Shown here: positions 12,138-25,272 of the stretch, in pieces
How positions within the stretch are numbered: position 1 is the first letter of the stretch
How the letters are laid out: each line of letters starts with the position of its first letter
DNA from: Trichopria drosophilae
Lineage: Eukaryota > Arthropoda > Insecta > Hymenoptera > Diapriidae
Length of the DNA stretch: 64,000 nucleotides
Assembly: GCA_030407085.1 (NCBI GenBank)
Contig: CM059582.1
Location: forward strand, 204,079,501-204,143,500
Reading direction: 5' to 3'
Notes under the pieces: generated by a model
Seen by the model: the letters and a program-made list of their open reading frames with translations, nothing else
Database searches by the model: none
Told to the model about the DNA's origin: nothing
Translations under genes and position numbers: made by a program

Positions 12138-12699
12138 TTCTTGCTGAATCAGCTACACCAGCCCGTCTCGGCAGTGAGATCTCGCCCAATCAGAAAGAAG
12201 CGTCAGGTCCGCCCATATCGACATCACTTTTTACGCTGCGACGACTGTCTGGGCAACAGGAGGCGTCTTCGGCCACGCCACATCCTCGTACCACAGCACT
12301 GGGTCGACCTTGAATTTGACAAAATGGCTCGCATATTCACGGGGAGAAATGCGAAACGTTGTAGGTCGCACAGTAAAAAATTATCTCGTAAATTTACTAC
12401 AGTGAAAGCGGATAATCAGTAGGACCTACTTTGAGAATAGAAAAATCTCTAGGACGCGCCAAACATACAAAGATCTTGTAACTTAACATCAACATATAGT
12501 ATACATTTCAAGACAGACTTGACATGAGAAGCTATGAATCGCAATCGTATTCTAAAATTAAAATTTCATGGTCATATTTATAATAACTGTACTAAAGCAA
12601 CGATTTTGTGTCCATTTATTCCAAATTATTTTAAAATAGATTAAATTTTTCTCATTGTATGTTGTACTTCGTTCTACATTGTGTATCTTCTCATTCATA
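12138..12699. other. Unassigned sequence
   Basis: A moderately GC-rich stretch to about 12420, then AT-rich. No supported gene or repeat. Confidence 0.4.
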
Positions 12700-13461
12700 T
12701 TATGTATTTTCATTTTCTTCAGTGGCTTCATTATTTATCGACACAGATAGTACTTGCGAATCGACTGCACCTCGTTCATCCTCATCAATTGCAGAACTGT
12801 TTTCATTTGTTTGGACCAATGATAAAACTAATTCATTATTTTCGGAATTACTTGTAGCTGATAATTGCGAGATGGAGACTCCACTTATTTCTTTGTACCA
12901 TTTTTCACATGTTTGTAAACGTATAAAATCCTCTCTTTTTTATAATAGTAATACTTGATCATGTTCCACCGAAGTACTATCGCGTTCGAAAGCAATTTTT
13001 ATCCCAAAATTTCCTAATTTTTCATTCGCTTTTTATATAAATTCCAAAATAATATTATCAAAGTCCTTAATAACTAAAGTGTTTTTTTTCTCTATTTAAT
13101 ATCCACGGTTTAAGAACGTGCTGCATCTGAAAATCATCAAAAATATACATAAGCCAATTAGGAACAAAAAAATTATCTCATATAATAACATGGTAAAAGC
13201 ATAAGAAATAATACAAATCTTTTTTGTTCAAATTAGTCTGCTTGAGTGATTATAGAGTTGAATTTTATAATTCTTAATAAATTATAAAATATACTTACAA
13301 AATATTATATTGGCTGTTTTTAAGTTTCTGAAATTTATTGTGTTCTGGTTGCCATTCCACGTGATGTGTTCCGATACTAGTCCATCCTAGAATATCTCTT
13401 GGAACGTCTTTTTGATGAAGTCTCTCATTTTTGAGGTTCCTACTTTTCCAAAATGGTCAAG
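12700..13461 (-). pseudogene. Decayed two-exon protein-coding remnant, family unrecognised
   Basis: On the minus strand an exon at 13461-13299 follows a good acceptor (TTTTTCTTTGCAG) and ends at a GTAAGTA donor. After a 172-bp intron and a TTTCAG acceptor, a second exon runs from 13126 to a stop at 12700-12702. Readable stretches include LDHFGKVGTSKMRDFIKK, then after a one-base frameshift RDILGWTSIGTHHVEW. In exon 2 come VIKDFDNIILEFI, NFGIKIAFERDSTSVEHDQ and LQTCEKWYKEISG, all in one frame that stays in phase across the splice but contains three stop codons. The C-terminus is acidic and Ser/Asn-rich. Continuous sense over about 590 nt with matching splice phase makes a real gene origin likely. 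I cannot name the family; it may be a host duplicate or a transposon gene. Confidence 0.55.
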
Positions 13462-13534
13462 CTGCAAAGAAAAAGATAGTTTATCAGGAGCAAAATGAAG
13501 AAAAAGACTTTCTTGTATTTTACAATTTACAGTT

Positions 13535-14896
13535 TGTAACGTTGTTACCTATCGGCGACAGGTTTAATCCAAACTTGGTGTCAGTCCCCGAAGAAGCATC
13601 GGCTCAGTAACCACTAAGTACCGCCGTCGCCAGTCCCAAAAGTAATCTTGAATATTTCCTAAAAAAACGAATCCCTGCGCGCACGATCCCGAAACCCCTT
13701 CGCCCATCCCGCTCCCGACATTGTTTTCCCCAACACGTATTGTTTAATACGCGTACATCGACGATCGCCATCGAGGGATCGTCACACGCGTTACCAATAC
13801 TCACACTCGCCCGAGAATTGAAAGCAGCCATTGTGTATATCGCGGAACTGCTAACTGGCTCGCGTCGCCATGACAGCCTCGACTGTCTTCCTGTGCGCGC
13901 GCAGCCGCTCAGTTCATCCCACGCGCATATACGTCATCAACGCAGTAGACCATTTCGGAGTACTGCTCATATTAACGTTGCGCACTATCCCTAATTCGGT
14001 GCTTGCGCAATAATCATGGCAGCACTATCGGGATGCGCATTAGCAAAGACCTGCGCAGTTGCCACTTCGGCTCTGCTGCATTATGTTGTCCCCCCATTTT
14101 TGACGTATCGAATCGAAACTCCCATGAAGGAGATGTCGCCACAGTAGCTCGACTACAGCGCTCACCCGCGCATTATCTCTCTCTGTCCCTCGAGCAAGAT
14201 ACCCACTACCTGTCCTTACCCCCACCCTTCCTGGTACCCTTTGCGCATCAACGACCTTATCTCCCTCTATACAACCAGTGCCCTCTATAGTTTCCCGCCC
14301 CTTACCAAACGATCCAATTCCCTTTTTTAATTGGTCCCTTTTACAAACTCCCCCCACCTAGATGGCGCGGTGGTCTCAGTCACAAGAAAGAAGAGTTCCG
14401 GCCCAACGACCAAGGACACTTACTCGATTGTATTAGAAGCCCTCGGGTGTAATTCGTTAGCTCATAGAAATTTACTTGCGAATTGTTGCGATATTAGATA
14501 GTTAAAGTTGTTATATAGTTTATCGGCGTGTTAAGATTTGAGGTGTATAATTTTGTTATTATAAATTTTATTATTATTAAGTTTGGCGTATACCGAGTGT
14601 TCGTTTCGTTTCCCAACAAAAGGAGTACTCCAGCCCCTCGTGGCAGCGGCCACTACTGTAAGTAAATAGGCAAGCGTATTAATTTTTTTTCTTTTCCCCC
14701 CTTTTTTTTCGTGCCCTTCAGGCAATCATTAAGAAGCCGAATTGCTTCGGTAGAATCCGCGATAAATTAACATTTATATTTTTTTGTTTGCGTGCGACCA
14801 TTTTAATAATTATCTTTTGTACTTACTGAATAAAGTACTGGCATCCCTGGACTCACCTGAGTAAATAGTGTTCTGTGAATTGGAAACCCTATTACA
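13535..14896 (+). mobile_element. Probable solo LTR, 1362 bp
   Basis: Starts TGTAACG and ends CTATTACA (TG..CA termini with a 5-bp inverted TGTAA), flanked by AGTT on both sides (13531-13534 and 14897-14900). It is GC-richer than its surroundings and has an AATAAA at 14829-14834 close to the right end, as in an R/U5 region. No PBS, polypurine tract or coding region adjoins it, so a solo LTR from unequal recombination is the simplest reading. Open frames inside are uninformative. The orientation rests on the poly(A) signal. Confidence 0.55.
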
Positions 14897-14900
14897 AGTT

Positions 14901-15730
14901 GCATGAACGAAGAAAATATTAAGATTTTATCAATTCTAAGATTTCACGACTTTTTAAAATTTGTTTACAATATTGAAATAAGTGTGTCAACAGTGTAGAA
15001 GTTTTAGCAGATTTAATTGAATTTGGTATGTTTACACTATCCTCTATACGTAATAACAACGAATAAAGACGCGTACAAAATCCAAAAAACGAACGTTATA
15101 GTTATGGCCAGGTGAAAAAGATTTATATAAATTTTATAAAATTTTACTAAAATCCCTATATAAAAAACTTATAAAAATTACATAAATAATTGGTTCTATA
15201 AATATTTTATAAAATTTCAATTTTTATATAACATCTGTGTAGAAGGTGAAAAGGTTAGACTCATAACGGAATTAAATTCAGTAATTCATAATAATTAGAT
15301 CTAAATTTTAACATGGAAAGTCTTCTCGGTAATCGAGAAAACAATAAGAAACACATGGAACCGGTGGAAAAACTCTGAAAACCGAATGTTCGTTCTAGGA
15401 CTCACGCAATTCCTTTCACACATCGATCGAGGCTGAGAAATAAACCGAAAAATGGTAGAAATCAACCCCTCAATGATGCCTGGTAAATTCGAGCGCAGTG
15501 ATTCTTCGTTAACCCGAGGTTCAGTTTCGTTGTGAAAGGCTCTAGCAAGCTAAGAGGGGTCAATCGGCCCCCAAACGGATTTTGACCGACATATCACCAA
15601 AAAGTTCGTTGTCCCAAGAAAAAAATTTGGTGAAATTTTTAATTTCAACTCCCACACCTTTTCGGAGATATTGCCGTATAAAGGATTTTGCAATTTAATT
15701 TTTTTTTCGAGAACTATTAAATACAATTTT
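14901..15730. other. Unassigned sequence left of the DNA transposon
   Basis: AT-rich with TTTTATAAA-type words at 15120-15240. The stretch 15546-15730 may be the true left terminus of the transposon that follows, with no counterpart retained on the right side. Confidence 0.4.
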
Positions 15731-16444
15731 ATTGAAAAAATTTGAGCGTATAGAACATACCAAAAGGTACATAAAAACATTTTTTTCGAGATGTTCCAAC
15801 TTAACCATGATTTTTAAAAAATTCCTGAAAATTTATAATTGACCCTATTTTGTTAGTTTATGATTGGCTAACTCACAAAAATTTAGGAACATGTATTTTG
15901 AAGAACATTTTGACTCTGAATTTTTCCAGAATTTTTTGAAACTGGCGTCATGTCTAAAAAAATTAAAAACCGCCTACAAAGCCAAAAAATCGGCATAAAA
16001 TATATATCATGTCGACATAAAGCACTAAAAGATTCATAAGAATTGCCTGCAGACACAGGTAAGATGGGAAGATAACCCGAAGATAATTCATCGTTCTGAT
16101 TAAAACAATTATGCAATATTATGGCAGTTCAAAATATTGAAATATCCATAAAATCGTCTTAACGCAATTGTGAGATTTACTAATAGAAATTTGAAACAGC
16201 CCAAAAATCCGATCAACATTACTATTCATATTCTTGAAGCTGTCTTGCATACTTTGAGTATTTTGCCATAAACTAGTCTCAGTAAAGTGCCATAAAATGA
16301 TCTTGAGGCAAAATTTTCTGATATCAATGAAATGAGGTTGAAATAGTTACGCAATCTTAAGACACTATAGAATACATCAGTCGAGAGTATTTTCTAGGAG
16401 TACCGTAGGATAACTGATGAATTCAAGGCAGAGAAACTATCGTA
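15731..16444 (+). repeat. Left inverted arm of the DNA transposon
   Basis: Matches 26687-27411 in inverted orientation over its full length with scattered substitutions and small indels. Both arms can be read as a 74-77 codon frame starting MHNCFNQNDELSSG, but the frame carries no domain, and its sharing simply reflects the inverted repeat. The inner boundary is at GAGAAACTATCG. Confidence 0.8.
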
Positions 16445-17775
16445 CGATATATCGTTTTCTGATATTTTGAACTTATTGTAGCACTAAAATGATATATATA
16501 AAGGTTCCATAATAATTAAAATTTTGTATTACGTTATATTATTATTTCATTAAATAGCTTTCAACAAATAAGAACTAATTTCCCAATGTCAATTTATCGA
16601 AAAACGTCTTTTTGCTGAGCCGTTTAAAAAATAAGCTGTTGTCCCCATCACGGCCTGCACTTGATCACGACAAGGCGGTTTCACGAAACGGCCACCTTGC
16701 TAGCTGGCGGCAACTCTTAACTAGAGTACATACATACCTCTAGTAAGAGTTCAGACATAACGCGAGACTGGCGGCCAACATGTTTGCACCCGTAATGTTT
16801 AGGATGTCTATGAAAGGCGTAAATCGTTTTATACTAATTTATCGAAAACATTTATACACTTCATTATGAAATTCTTTTCACTTTGTATATTAACATAATG
16901 AACGAAAAGCATTAATTAGAAAGTAATTTTTATATACATTTTCTAAATAATCGATGCAGATGGGTGTACATACTTGCCAAGAAAGAAAACATAATTTGAT
17001 CCATAATTTACATGACTATTGTCAGCTTTTCGTTTTGACATATTTTCATGTTATTTTTAATATTGCCGTGCACTATATGCTAGGTAAACATAGAGTCCCT
17101 GTAGTAAATACTAGAGTAAGCATCTCCGACAACGCCATCAGGTGGCCACCGGTTTAGAAACTGGGGTACTCCAATGCAACTGGCTACATGTATACCTATA
17201 TACATGTATATTGATGTCGAAGTATATATAGATATAGTATATCATGGGTTCGGTCCGTGAAAATTTTTGATTAATTTGTGAACTTCCATAAACTTTTTGA
17301 TAAATCTGCTACAGCAAACTAACTCTTAAAAGTAATAAAGCAGCTAGTTTTATTTATTCACAAACAATCAAACATCTATTTTCAGTGTCAACAAATACAT
17401 ATTGTTATATCGGTTTGTACGTATTATACATAAGTAGCTTTCAGGCACCCCACTTTCTCAAAAATAATCCAAGAGATGGCCCACGCTCTGCGCGCCAGAG
17501 ATACTTACCTATCGTATATACTAATTAAAAAAAACATTGTTAGATGTGTTTCACATTAGCGTAGGAAATACTTAAGTAAAAATTTCGAAGTTAAATTATG
17601 AAAATAGTATACCGTTAAAGTGTGTGACATTCGCTTACAAAATAAACAGTGTTTTTTTAATCAAGATTTTATTCTAGTTTCTAATTATTTAATAGGATGT
17701 TTATATAAGTTCACTTAATTCTTATTTCAGTGTGCACTTTTAGTATCAATAAGAAACTCAACAACTAGAAAAATC

Positions 17776-18795
17776 ATGGATAAAAAATGTATTCAATGTG
17801 AAAGAAGTTTGCGACATTTAAAATGTAATAAGCATATTACAACGGATAAAGAAGCTCATGATTTAACTGAATTCCTGGGGAAACAAGTAAATATTAACGA
17901 TGCACTGTGTGAGAAATGTCCTAAGAATATTTTATATCGACAATCATCAATGAAAAATAGTAATGCTCATACAAAAGAAACTGAACAAACCTCAACTCAG
18001 ACATCAACTCAATCAACTTCATCAACATCGCAGTCTTCTCAGAATTCAGTAGATGATCCTACGGTCGTTTTTATCGAGAGAGTGGACGCTGAAATTGAAA
18101 AGATATAAATGCCTTTCAAACGAGTAATTTCAACTCATAAATATTGCTTTATTTGCAGTTCCACGAAAAACAAACTGATTGTAGTTCCAATAGAGGGTCG
18201 TATGCAACTTTTTATTCAACGCCAAATATACATTCCAAAAGGAAATCGATGCTGCTTAGAGCATGTAATAAAAAAGCGTTTTTATGACGAGATTATTCGA
18301 CAATTGAGGACTGTTTCAAATACTTGTATGATGGAGAAAGAAGAAGTCACATCATACTTGAAGAATATGTCACTCAGATGTGATTCTAGTCTTCACGATA
18401 AAATAGGTACATTTACATTATCTAATGAACGAATAAAAATATTTACTGGATTGACATGGTAAAATTTAGAATATCTGCAAACTTTAATGACATCAATGAG
18501 AAATTCAGATGGAAGAAGTATTACTCAGGCTGTTTTCGTATTTTTATTTGAATTGAGAACTGGAAATTCTAATCAAGTTATTGCCTCTATTCTCGGTTTG
18601 GAACAGGAGCAACAAGTTTCCAATGTTTGTAAATCGGTCGTGGAATGTTTTGAAAAGGATATATTGCCTATACACTTTGGAATAAAGGCATGTAATCGCG
18701 AAGTTTTAATTAAAGATCATACTTCCAGTTATGTGCAAAAATTACACAATATCAATAATGGATTGGTTCTAATTTGTGGCGGAACTTATTTTAGA
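17776..18795 (+). pseudogene. Transposase, N-terminal part (zinc-binding region and start of the DDE core)
   Basis: One reading frame from ATG 17776 to the insertion point at 18795, broken by two in-frame TAA stops (18106-18108 and 18460-18462). The first 60 residues have paired cysteines (CIQCERSL .. CEKCPKNI), then a Ser/Thr/Gln-rich linker. A second cluster follows (YCFICSSTKN), then a helical region. The end of the part is the first DDE strand, where the expected LICDGTY reads LICGGTY, so the first catalytic aspartate is lost. It continues at 25482 with the C-terminal part, and excision of the insert and one TAGA restores the codon phase exactly. The gene is inactive through the stops, the Asp-to-Gly change and the insertion. 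Confidence 0.8.
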
Positions 18796-19000
18796 CAATG
18801 TACCGGAAGTTCTGAACGTTCAAGTGAACGGTTCGGCAGGGCCGGCTCACCGACGAAACTCAACATTTAGGGTGCTATAGGCCCCCCGTCTTTTTTCCCA
18901 AAAATGACCAACAAATACACAATTTCTGTTAAAAACAGTAATATTCAACATTTGATATAACTATTAGAAATATTTAAAAGCAATTTCGAGATGGGAAAAA

Positions 19001-22000
19001 GTTATTAACAATCGTTAATTAAACGTGCGCGCGGCGTATATTGGTCGTTTAATGGTCGATTTGAACCTTTTGATTAATATATTTTCTAAATTTTTTAATT
19101 TCTAATTGTTTAAATATGTTAAAAGTAATGTATGAACGGAATTTCGAGCTGCGCACTTGGACGGATCATGGCAAAAAGTTATTAACAAAAGGAAATTCCA
19201 CGTGCGCGCGGCCTATATTGGTCGTTTAATGGTCGATTTGAACCTATTGAATAATATATTTTCGAAATTTTTTAATTTCTAATTGTTTAAATATGTTATT
19301 AGTAATGTATGAACGGAATTTCAAGCTGCGCACTCGCTCGGATCATGGCCAAAAGTTATTAACAATGGGGAATTAAACGTGCGCGCGGGGTATATTGGTC
19401 GTTTAATGGTCGATTTCAACCTTTTGATTAATATATTTTCGAAATTTTTTAATTTCTATTTGTTTAAATATGTTATTAGTAATGTAGGAACGGAATTTCC
19501 AGCTGCGCACTTGGACGGATTATGGCAAAAAGTTATTAACAATAGGAAATTCCACGTGCGCGCGGCGTATATTGGTCGTTTAATGGTCGATTTGAACCTT
19601 TTGATTAATATATTTTCGAAATTTTTTAATTTCTAATTGTTTAAATATGTTATTAGTAATGTATGAACGGAATTTCAAGCTGCGCACTCGCTCGGATCAT
19701 GGCAAAAAGTTATTAACAATGGGGAATTAAACGTGCGCGCGGGGTATATTGGTCGTTTAATGGTCGATTTCAACCTTTTGATTAATATATTTTCGAAATT
19801 TTTTAATTTCTATTTGTTTAAATATGTTATTAGTAATGTATGAACGGAACTTCAAGCTGCGGACTCGCTCGGATCATGGCAAAAAGTTATTAACAATAGG
19901 GAATTCCACGTGCGCGCGGCGTATATTGGTCGTTTAATGGTCGATTTCAACCTTTTGATTAATATATTTTCTAAATTTTTTAATTTCTAATTGTTTAAAT
20001 ATGTTAAAAGTAATGTATGAACGGAATTTCGAGCTGCGCACTTGGACGGATCATGGCAAAAAGTTATTAACAATAGGAAATTCCACGTGCGCGCGGCGTA
20101 TATTGGTCGTTTAATGGTCGATTTGAACCTTTTGATTAATATATTTTCGAAATTTTTTAATTTCTAATTGTTTAAATATGTTATTAGTAATGTATGAACG
20201 GAATTTCAAGCTACGGACTCGCTCGGATCATGGCAAAAAGTTATTAACAATGGGGAATTAAACGTGCGCGCGGGGTATATTGGTCGTTTAATGGTCGATT
20301 GCAACCTTTTGATTAATATATTTTCGAAATTTTTTAATTTCTATTTGTTTAAATATGTTATTAGTAATGTATGAACGGAATTTTGAGCTGCGCACTCGAG
20401 CGGATCATGGCAAATAGTTATTAACAATGTGGAATTATACGTACGCGCGGGGTATATTGGTCGTTTAATGGTCGATTTGAACATTTTGATTGATATATTT
20501 TCGAAATTTTTTAATTTCTTATTGTTTAAATATGTTATTAGTAATGTATGAACGGAATTTCGAGCTGCGCACTTGAACGGATCATGGCAAAAAGTTTTTA
20601 ACAATAGAGAATTCCACGTGCGCGCGGCGTATATTGGTCGGTTAATGGTCGATTTGAACCTTTTGATTAATATATTTTGGAAATTTTTTAATTTCTATTT
20701 GTTTAAATATGTTATTAGTAATGTATGAACGGAATTTCGAGCTGCGCACTTGGACGGATCATGGCAAAAAGTTATTAACAATAGGGAATTCCACGTGCGC
20801 GCGGCGTATATTGGTCGTTTAATGGTCGATTTGAACCTTTTGATTAATATATTTTCGAAATTTTTTAATTTCTATTTGTTTAAATATGTTATTAGTAATG
20901 TATGAACGGAATTTCGAGCTGCGCACTCGCTCGGATCATGGCAAAAAGTTATTAACAATGGGGAATTATACGTGCGCGCGGGGTATATTGGTCGTTTAAT
21001 GGTCGATTTGAACCTTTTGATTAATATATTTTCGAAATTTTTTAATTTCTAATTGTTTAAATATGTTATTAGTAATGTATGAACGCAATTTCGAGCTGCG
21101 CACTTGAACGGGTCATGGCCAAAAGTTATTAACAATAGGGAATTCCACGTGCGCGCGTCGTATATTGGTCGTTTAATGGTCGATTTGAACCTTTTGATTA
21201 ATATATTTTCGAAATTTTTTAATTTCTAATTGTTTAAATATGTTATTAGTAATGTATGAACGGAATTTCGAGCTGCGCACTTGAACGGATCATGACCAAA
21301 AGTTATTAACAATAGGGAATTCCACGTGCGCGCGTCGTATACTGGTCGGTTAATGGTCAATTTGAACCTTTTGATTAATATATTTTCGAAATTTTTTAAT
21401 TTCTAATTGTTTAAATATGTTATTAGTAATGTATGAACGCAATTTCGAGCTGCGCACTTGAACGGGTCATGGCCAAAAGTTATTAACAATAGGGAATTCC
21501 ACGTGCGCGCGTCGTATACTGGTCGTTTAATGGTCGATTTGAACCTTTTGATTAATATATTTTCGAAATTGTTTAATTTCTAATTGTTTAAATATGTTAT
21601 TAGTAATGTATGAACGGAATTTCCAGCTGCGCACTCGCTCGGATCATGGCAAAAAGTTATTAACAATGGGGAATTAAACGTGCGCGCGGGGTATATTGGT
21701 CGTTTAATGGTCGATTTCAACCTTTTGATTAATATATTTTCGAAATTTTTTTATTTCTATTTGTTTAAATATGTTATTAGTAATGTATGAACGGAATTTC
21801 GAGCTGCGCACTTGACCGGATCATGGCAAAAAGTTATTAACAATAGGGAATTCCACGTGCGCGCGGCGTATATTGGTCGTTTAATGGTCGATTTGAACCT
21901 TTTGATTAATATATTTTCTAAATTTTTTAATTTCTAATTGTTTAAATATGTTAAAAGTAATGTATGAACGGAATTTCGAGCTGCGCACTTGGACGGATCA

Positions 22001-24320
22001 TGGCAAAAAGTTATTAACAATAGGAAATTCCACGTGCGCGCGGCGTATATTGGTCGTTTAATGGTCGATTTGAACCTTTTGATTAATATATTTTCGAAAT
22101 TTTTTAATTTCTAATTGTTTAAATATGTTATTAGTAATGTATGAACGGAATTTCAAGCTGCGGACTCGCTCGGATCATGGCAAAAAGTTATTAACAATGG
22201 GGAATTAAACGTGCGCGCGGGGTATATTGGTCGTTTAATGGTCGATTGCAACCTTTTGATTAATATATTTTCGAAATTTTTTAATTTCTATTTGTTTAAA
22301 TATGTTATTAGTAATGTATGAACGGAATTTCGAGCTGCGCACTTGGACGGATCATGGCAAAAAGTTATTAACAATAGGGAATTCCACGTGCGCGCGGCGT
22401 GTATTGGTCGTTTAATGGTCGATTTGAACCTTTTGATTAATATATTTTCGAAATTTTTTAATTTCTAATTGTTTAAATATGTTATTAGTAATGTATGAAC
22501 GGAATTTCGAGCTGCGCACTTGACCGGATCATGGCAAAAAGTTATTAACAATAGGGAATTCCACGTGCGCGCGGCGTATATTGGTCGTTTAATGGTCGAT
22601 TTGAACCTTTTGATTAATATATTTTCTAAATTTTTTAATTTCTAATTGTTTAAATATGTTAAAAGTAATGTATGAACGGAATTTCGAGCTGCGCACTTGG
22701 ACGGATCATGGCAAAAAGTTATTAACAAAAGGAAATTCCACGTGCGCGCGGCGTATATTGGTCGTTTAATGGTCGATTTGAACCTTTTGATTAATATATT
22801 TTCGAAATTGTTTAATTTCTAATTGTTTAAATATGTTATTAGTAATGTATGAACGGAATTTCCAGCTGCGCACTCGCTCGGATCATGGCAAAAAGTTATT
22901 AACAATGGGGAATTAAACGTGCGCGCGGGGTATATTGGTCGTTTAATGGTCGATTTCAACCTTTTGATTAATATATTTTCGAAATTGTTTAATTTCTATT
23001 TGTTTAAATATGTTATTAGTAATGTATGAACGGAATTTCAAGCTGCGCACTCGCTCGGATCATGGCAAAAAGTTATTAACAATGGGGAATTAAACATGCG
23101 CGCGGGGTATATTGGTCGTTTAATGGTCGATTTGAACCTTTTGATTAATATATTTTCGAAATTTTTTAATTTCTAATTGTTTAAATATGTTATTAGTAAT
23201 GTATGAACGGAATATCGAGCTGCGCACTTGACCGGATCATGGCAAAAAGTTATTAACAATAGGGAATTCCACGTGCGCGCGGCGTATATTGGTCGTTTAA
23301 TGGTCGATTTGAACCTTTTGATTAATATATTTTCTAAATTTTTTAATCTCTAATTGTTTAAATATGTTATTAGTAATGTATGAACGGAATTTCGAGCTGC
23401 GCACTTGGACGGATCATGGCAAAATGTTATTAACAATAGGAAATTCCACGTGCGCGCGGCGTATATTGGTCGTTTAATGGTCGATTTGAACCTTTTGATT
23501 AATATATTTTCGAAATTTTTTAATTTCTAATTGTTTAAATATGTTATTAGTAATGTATGAACGGAATTTCAAGCTGCGCACTCGCTCGGATCATGGCAAA
23601 AAGTTATTAACAATGGGGAATTAAACGTGCGCGCGGCGTATATTGGTCGTTTAATGGTCGATTTGAACCTTTTGATTAATATATTTTCTAAATTTTTTAA
23701 TTTCTAATTGTTTAAATATGTTATTAGTAATGTATGAACGGAATTTCGAGCTGCGCAGTTGGACGGATCATGGCAAAAAGTTATTAACAATAGGAAATTC
23801 CACGTGCGCGCGGCGTATATTGGTCGTTTAATGGTCGATTTGAACCTTTTGATTAATATATTTTCGAAATTTTTTAATTTCTAATTGTTTAAATATGTTA
23901 TTAGTAATGTATGAACGGAATTTCAAGCTGTGCACTCGCTCGGATCATGGCAAAAAGTTATTAACAATGGGGAATTAAACGTGCGCGCGGCGTATATTGG
24001 TCGTTTAATGGTCGATTTGAACCTTTTGATTAATATATTTTCGAAATTTTTTAATTTCTAATTGTTTAAATATGTTATTAGGAATGTATGAACGGAATTT
24101 CGAGCTGCGCACTTGGACGGATCATGGCAAAAAGTTATTAACAATAGGAAATTCCACGTGCGCGCGGCGTATATTGGTCGTTTAATGGTCGATTTGAACC
24201 TTTTGATTAATATATTTTCGAAATTTTTTAATTTCTAATTGTTTAAATATGTTATTAGTAATGTATGAACGGAATTTCAAGCTGTGCACTCGCTCGGATC
24301 ATGGCAAAAAGTTATTAACA
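19001..24320 (+). repeat. Satellite array, 30 monomers of 177 bp
   Basis: The anchor word GTTATTAACA occurs at 19001 and finally at 24311, a distance of 5310 bp, which is exactly 30 x 177. Monomers share ATTGGTCGTTTAATGGTCGA, TTTTGATTAATATATTTTCG and GAGCTGCGCACT. Two main variants alternate: one with TCGCTCGG and GGGGAATTAAACG, the other with TTGGACGG and AGGAAATTCCACG. This gives a 354-bp dimer order over parts of the array, clearest at about 23400-24300, with hybrid monomers elsewhere (for example near 19865). Open frames within it are by-products. Confidence 0.95.
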
Positions 24321-24743
24321 ATTTTTTACTTTTCTTGGAATTTTCTTCCGTGTAAGCTCATTATGGCGCCCCCATAGGCGCCGTTTTGCACCCACGTAAG
24401 TGCCCTGCCCTCTGGCGCCGGGCAGATTATCTCGCAAAATTTAAAAGCATAGAAAACTCGGACCAATTGTAAATTTCTAATATACTTAGTACAAATAATA
24501 TAATTAGCATAAACAATTAAAATAAATAGAAACTAATTAATTCATCAAGTTTACTTGAGATCTTTTACAAGACACCCGCTGGATATTCCAGAGGGTCTCA
24601 CGGAAAACGTCACAAACGAATAATACGAATCATAGACATGGATTTTTTACTTTTCTAGGAATTTTCTACCGCGTAAGCTCATTATGGCGACCCCATCGTC
24701 GCACCCATAGAACAACCAAAATTCAGACCAAATGTAAACCGAT
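24321..24743. repeat. Spacer between the satellite arms with a 321-bp-spaced direct repeat
   Basis: A segment starting TTTTTTACTTTTCTTGGAAT and running through GTAAGCTCATTATGGCG occurs at 24322 and again, diverged, at 24643. The repeat boundaries flank AT-rich unique sequence. This is the loop of the foldback structure and the only non-satellite interior of the element. Confidence 0.75.
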
Positions 24744-25272
24744 TGTTAATAACATTTTGACAAGATCCGTTCGAGAAATTCAGTTCATATTCAACTAATA
24801 ACATATTTAAACAATTCGAAAATAAATAATCTCGAAAATATATTAATCAAAAGGTTCAAATCGACCATTTAACGACCAATATACGCCGCGCGCACGTGGA
24901 ATTCCCTATTGTTAATAACTTTTTGCCATGATCCGTCCAAGTGCGCAGCTCGAAATTCCGTTCATACATTACTAATAACATATTTAAACAAATAGAAATT
25001 AAAAAATTTCGAAAATATATTAATCAAAAGGTTCAAATCGACCATTAAACGACCAATATACGCCGCGCGCACGTGGAATTCCCTAATGTTAATAACTTTT
25101 GTCATGAACCGTCCAAGTGCGCAGCTCCAAATTCAGTTTATACATTACTAATAACATATTTAAACAATTAGAAATTAAAAAATTTCGAAAATATATTAAT
25201 CAAAAGGTTCAAATCGACCATTAAACGACCAATATACGCCGCGCGCACGTTTAATTACCGATTGTTAATAAC
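24744..25272 (-). repeat. Three inverted satellite monomers in the right arm
   Basis: The anchor word in reverse (TGTTAATAAC) occurs at 24744, 24910, 25087 and 25263, giving spacings of 166, 177 and 176 bp. The monomers are the same satellite as the left array but in opposite orientation, and run straight into the right terminal arm as on the left side. Confidence 0.9.

Noticed and set aside
11988..12422. 144-codon frame as a gene
   Set aside because: It crosses a dispersed hairpin element and shows no protein family.
14040..14357. Genes in the GC-rich segment
   Set aside because: The frames lie inside the putative LTR on both strands with no motif.
19379..19636. Open frames within the satellite array
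   Set aside because: They arise because 177 is divisible by three and parts of the monomer lack stops. There is no start context, domain or conservation beyond the repeat.
19001..24320. CRISPR-like regular repeats
   Set aside because: Monomers are contiguous 177-bp satellite units with no unique spacers, in a eukaryotic transposon.
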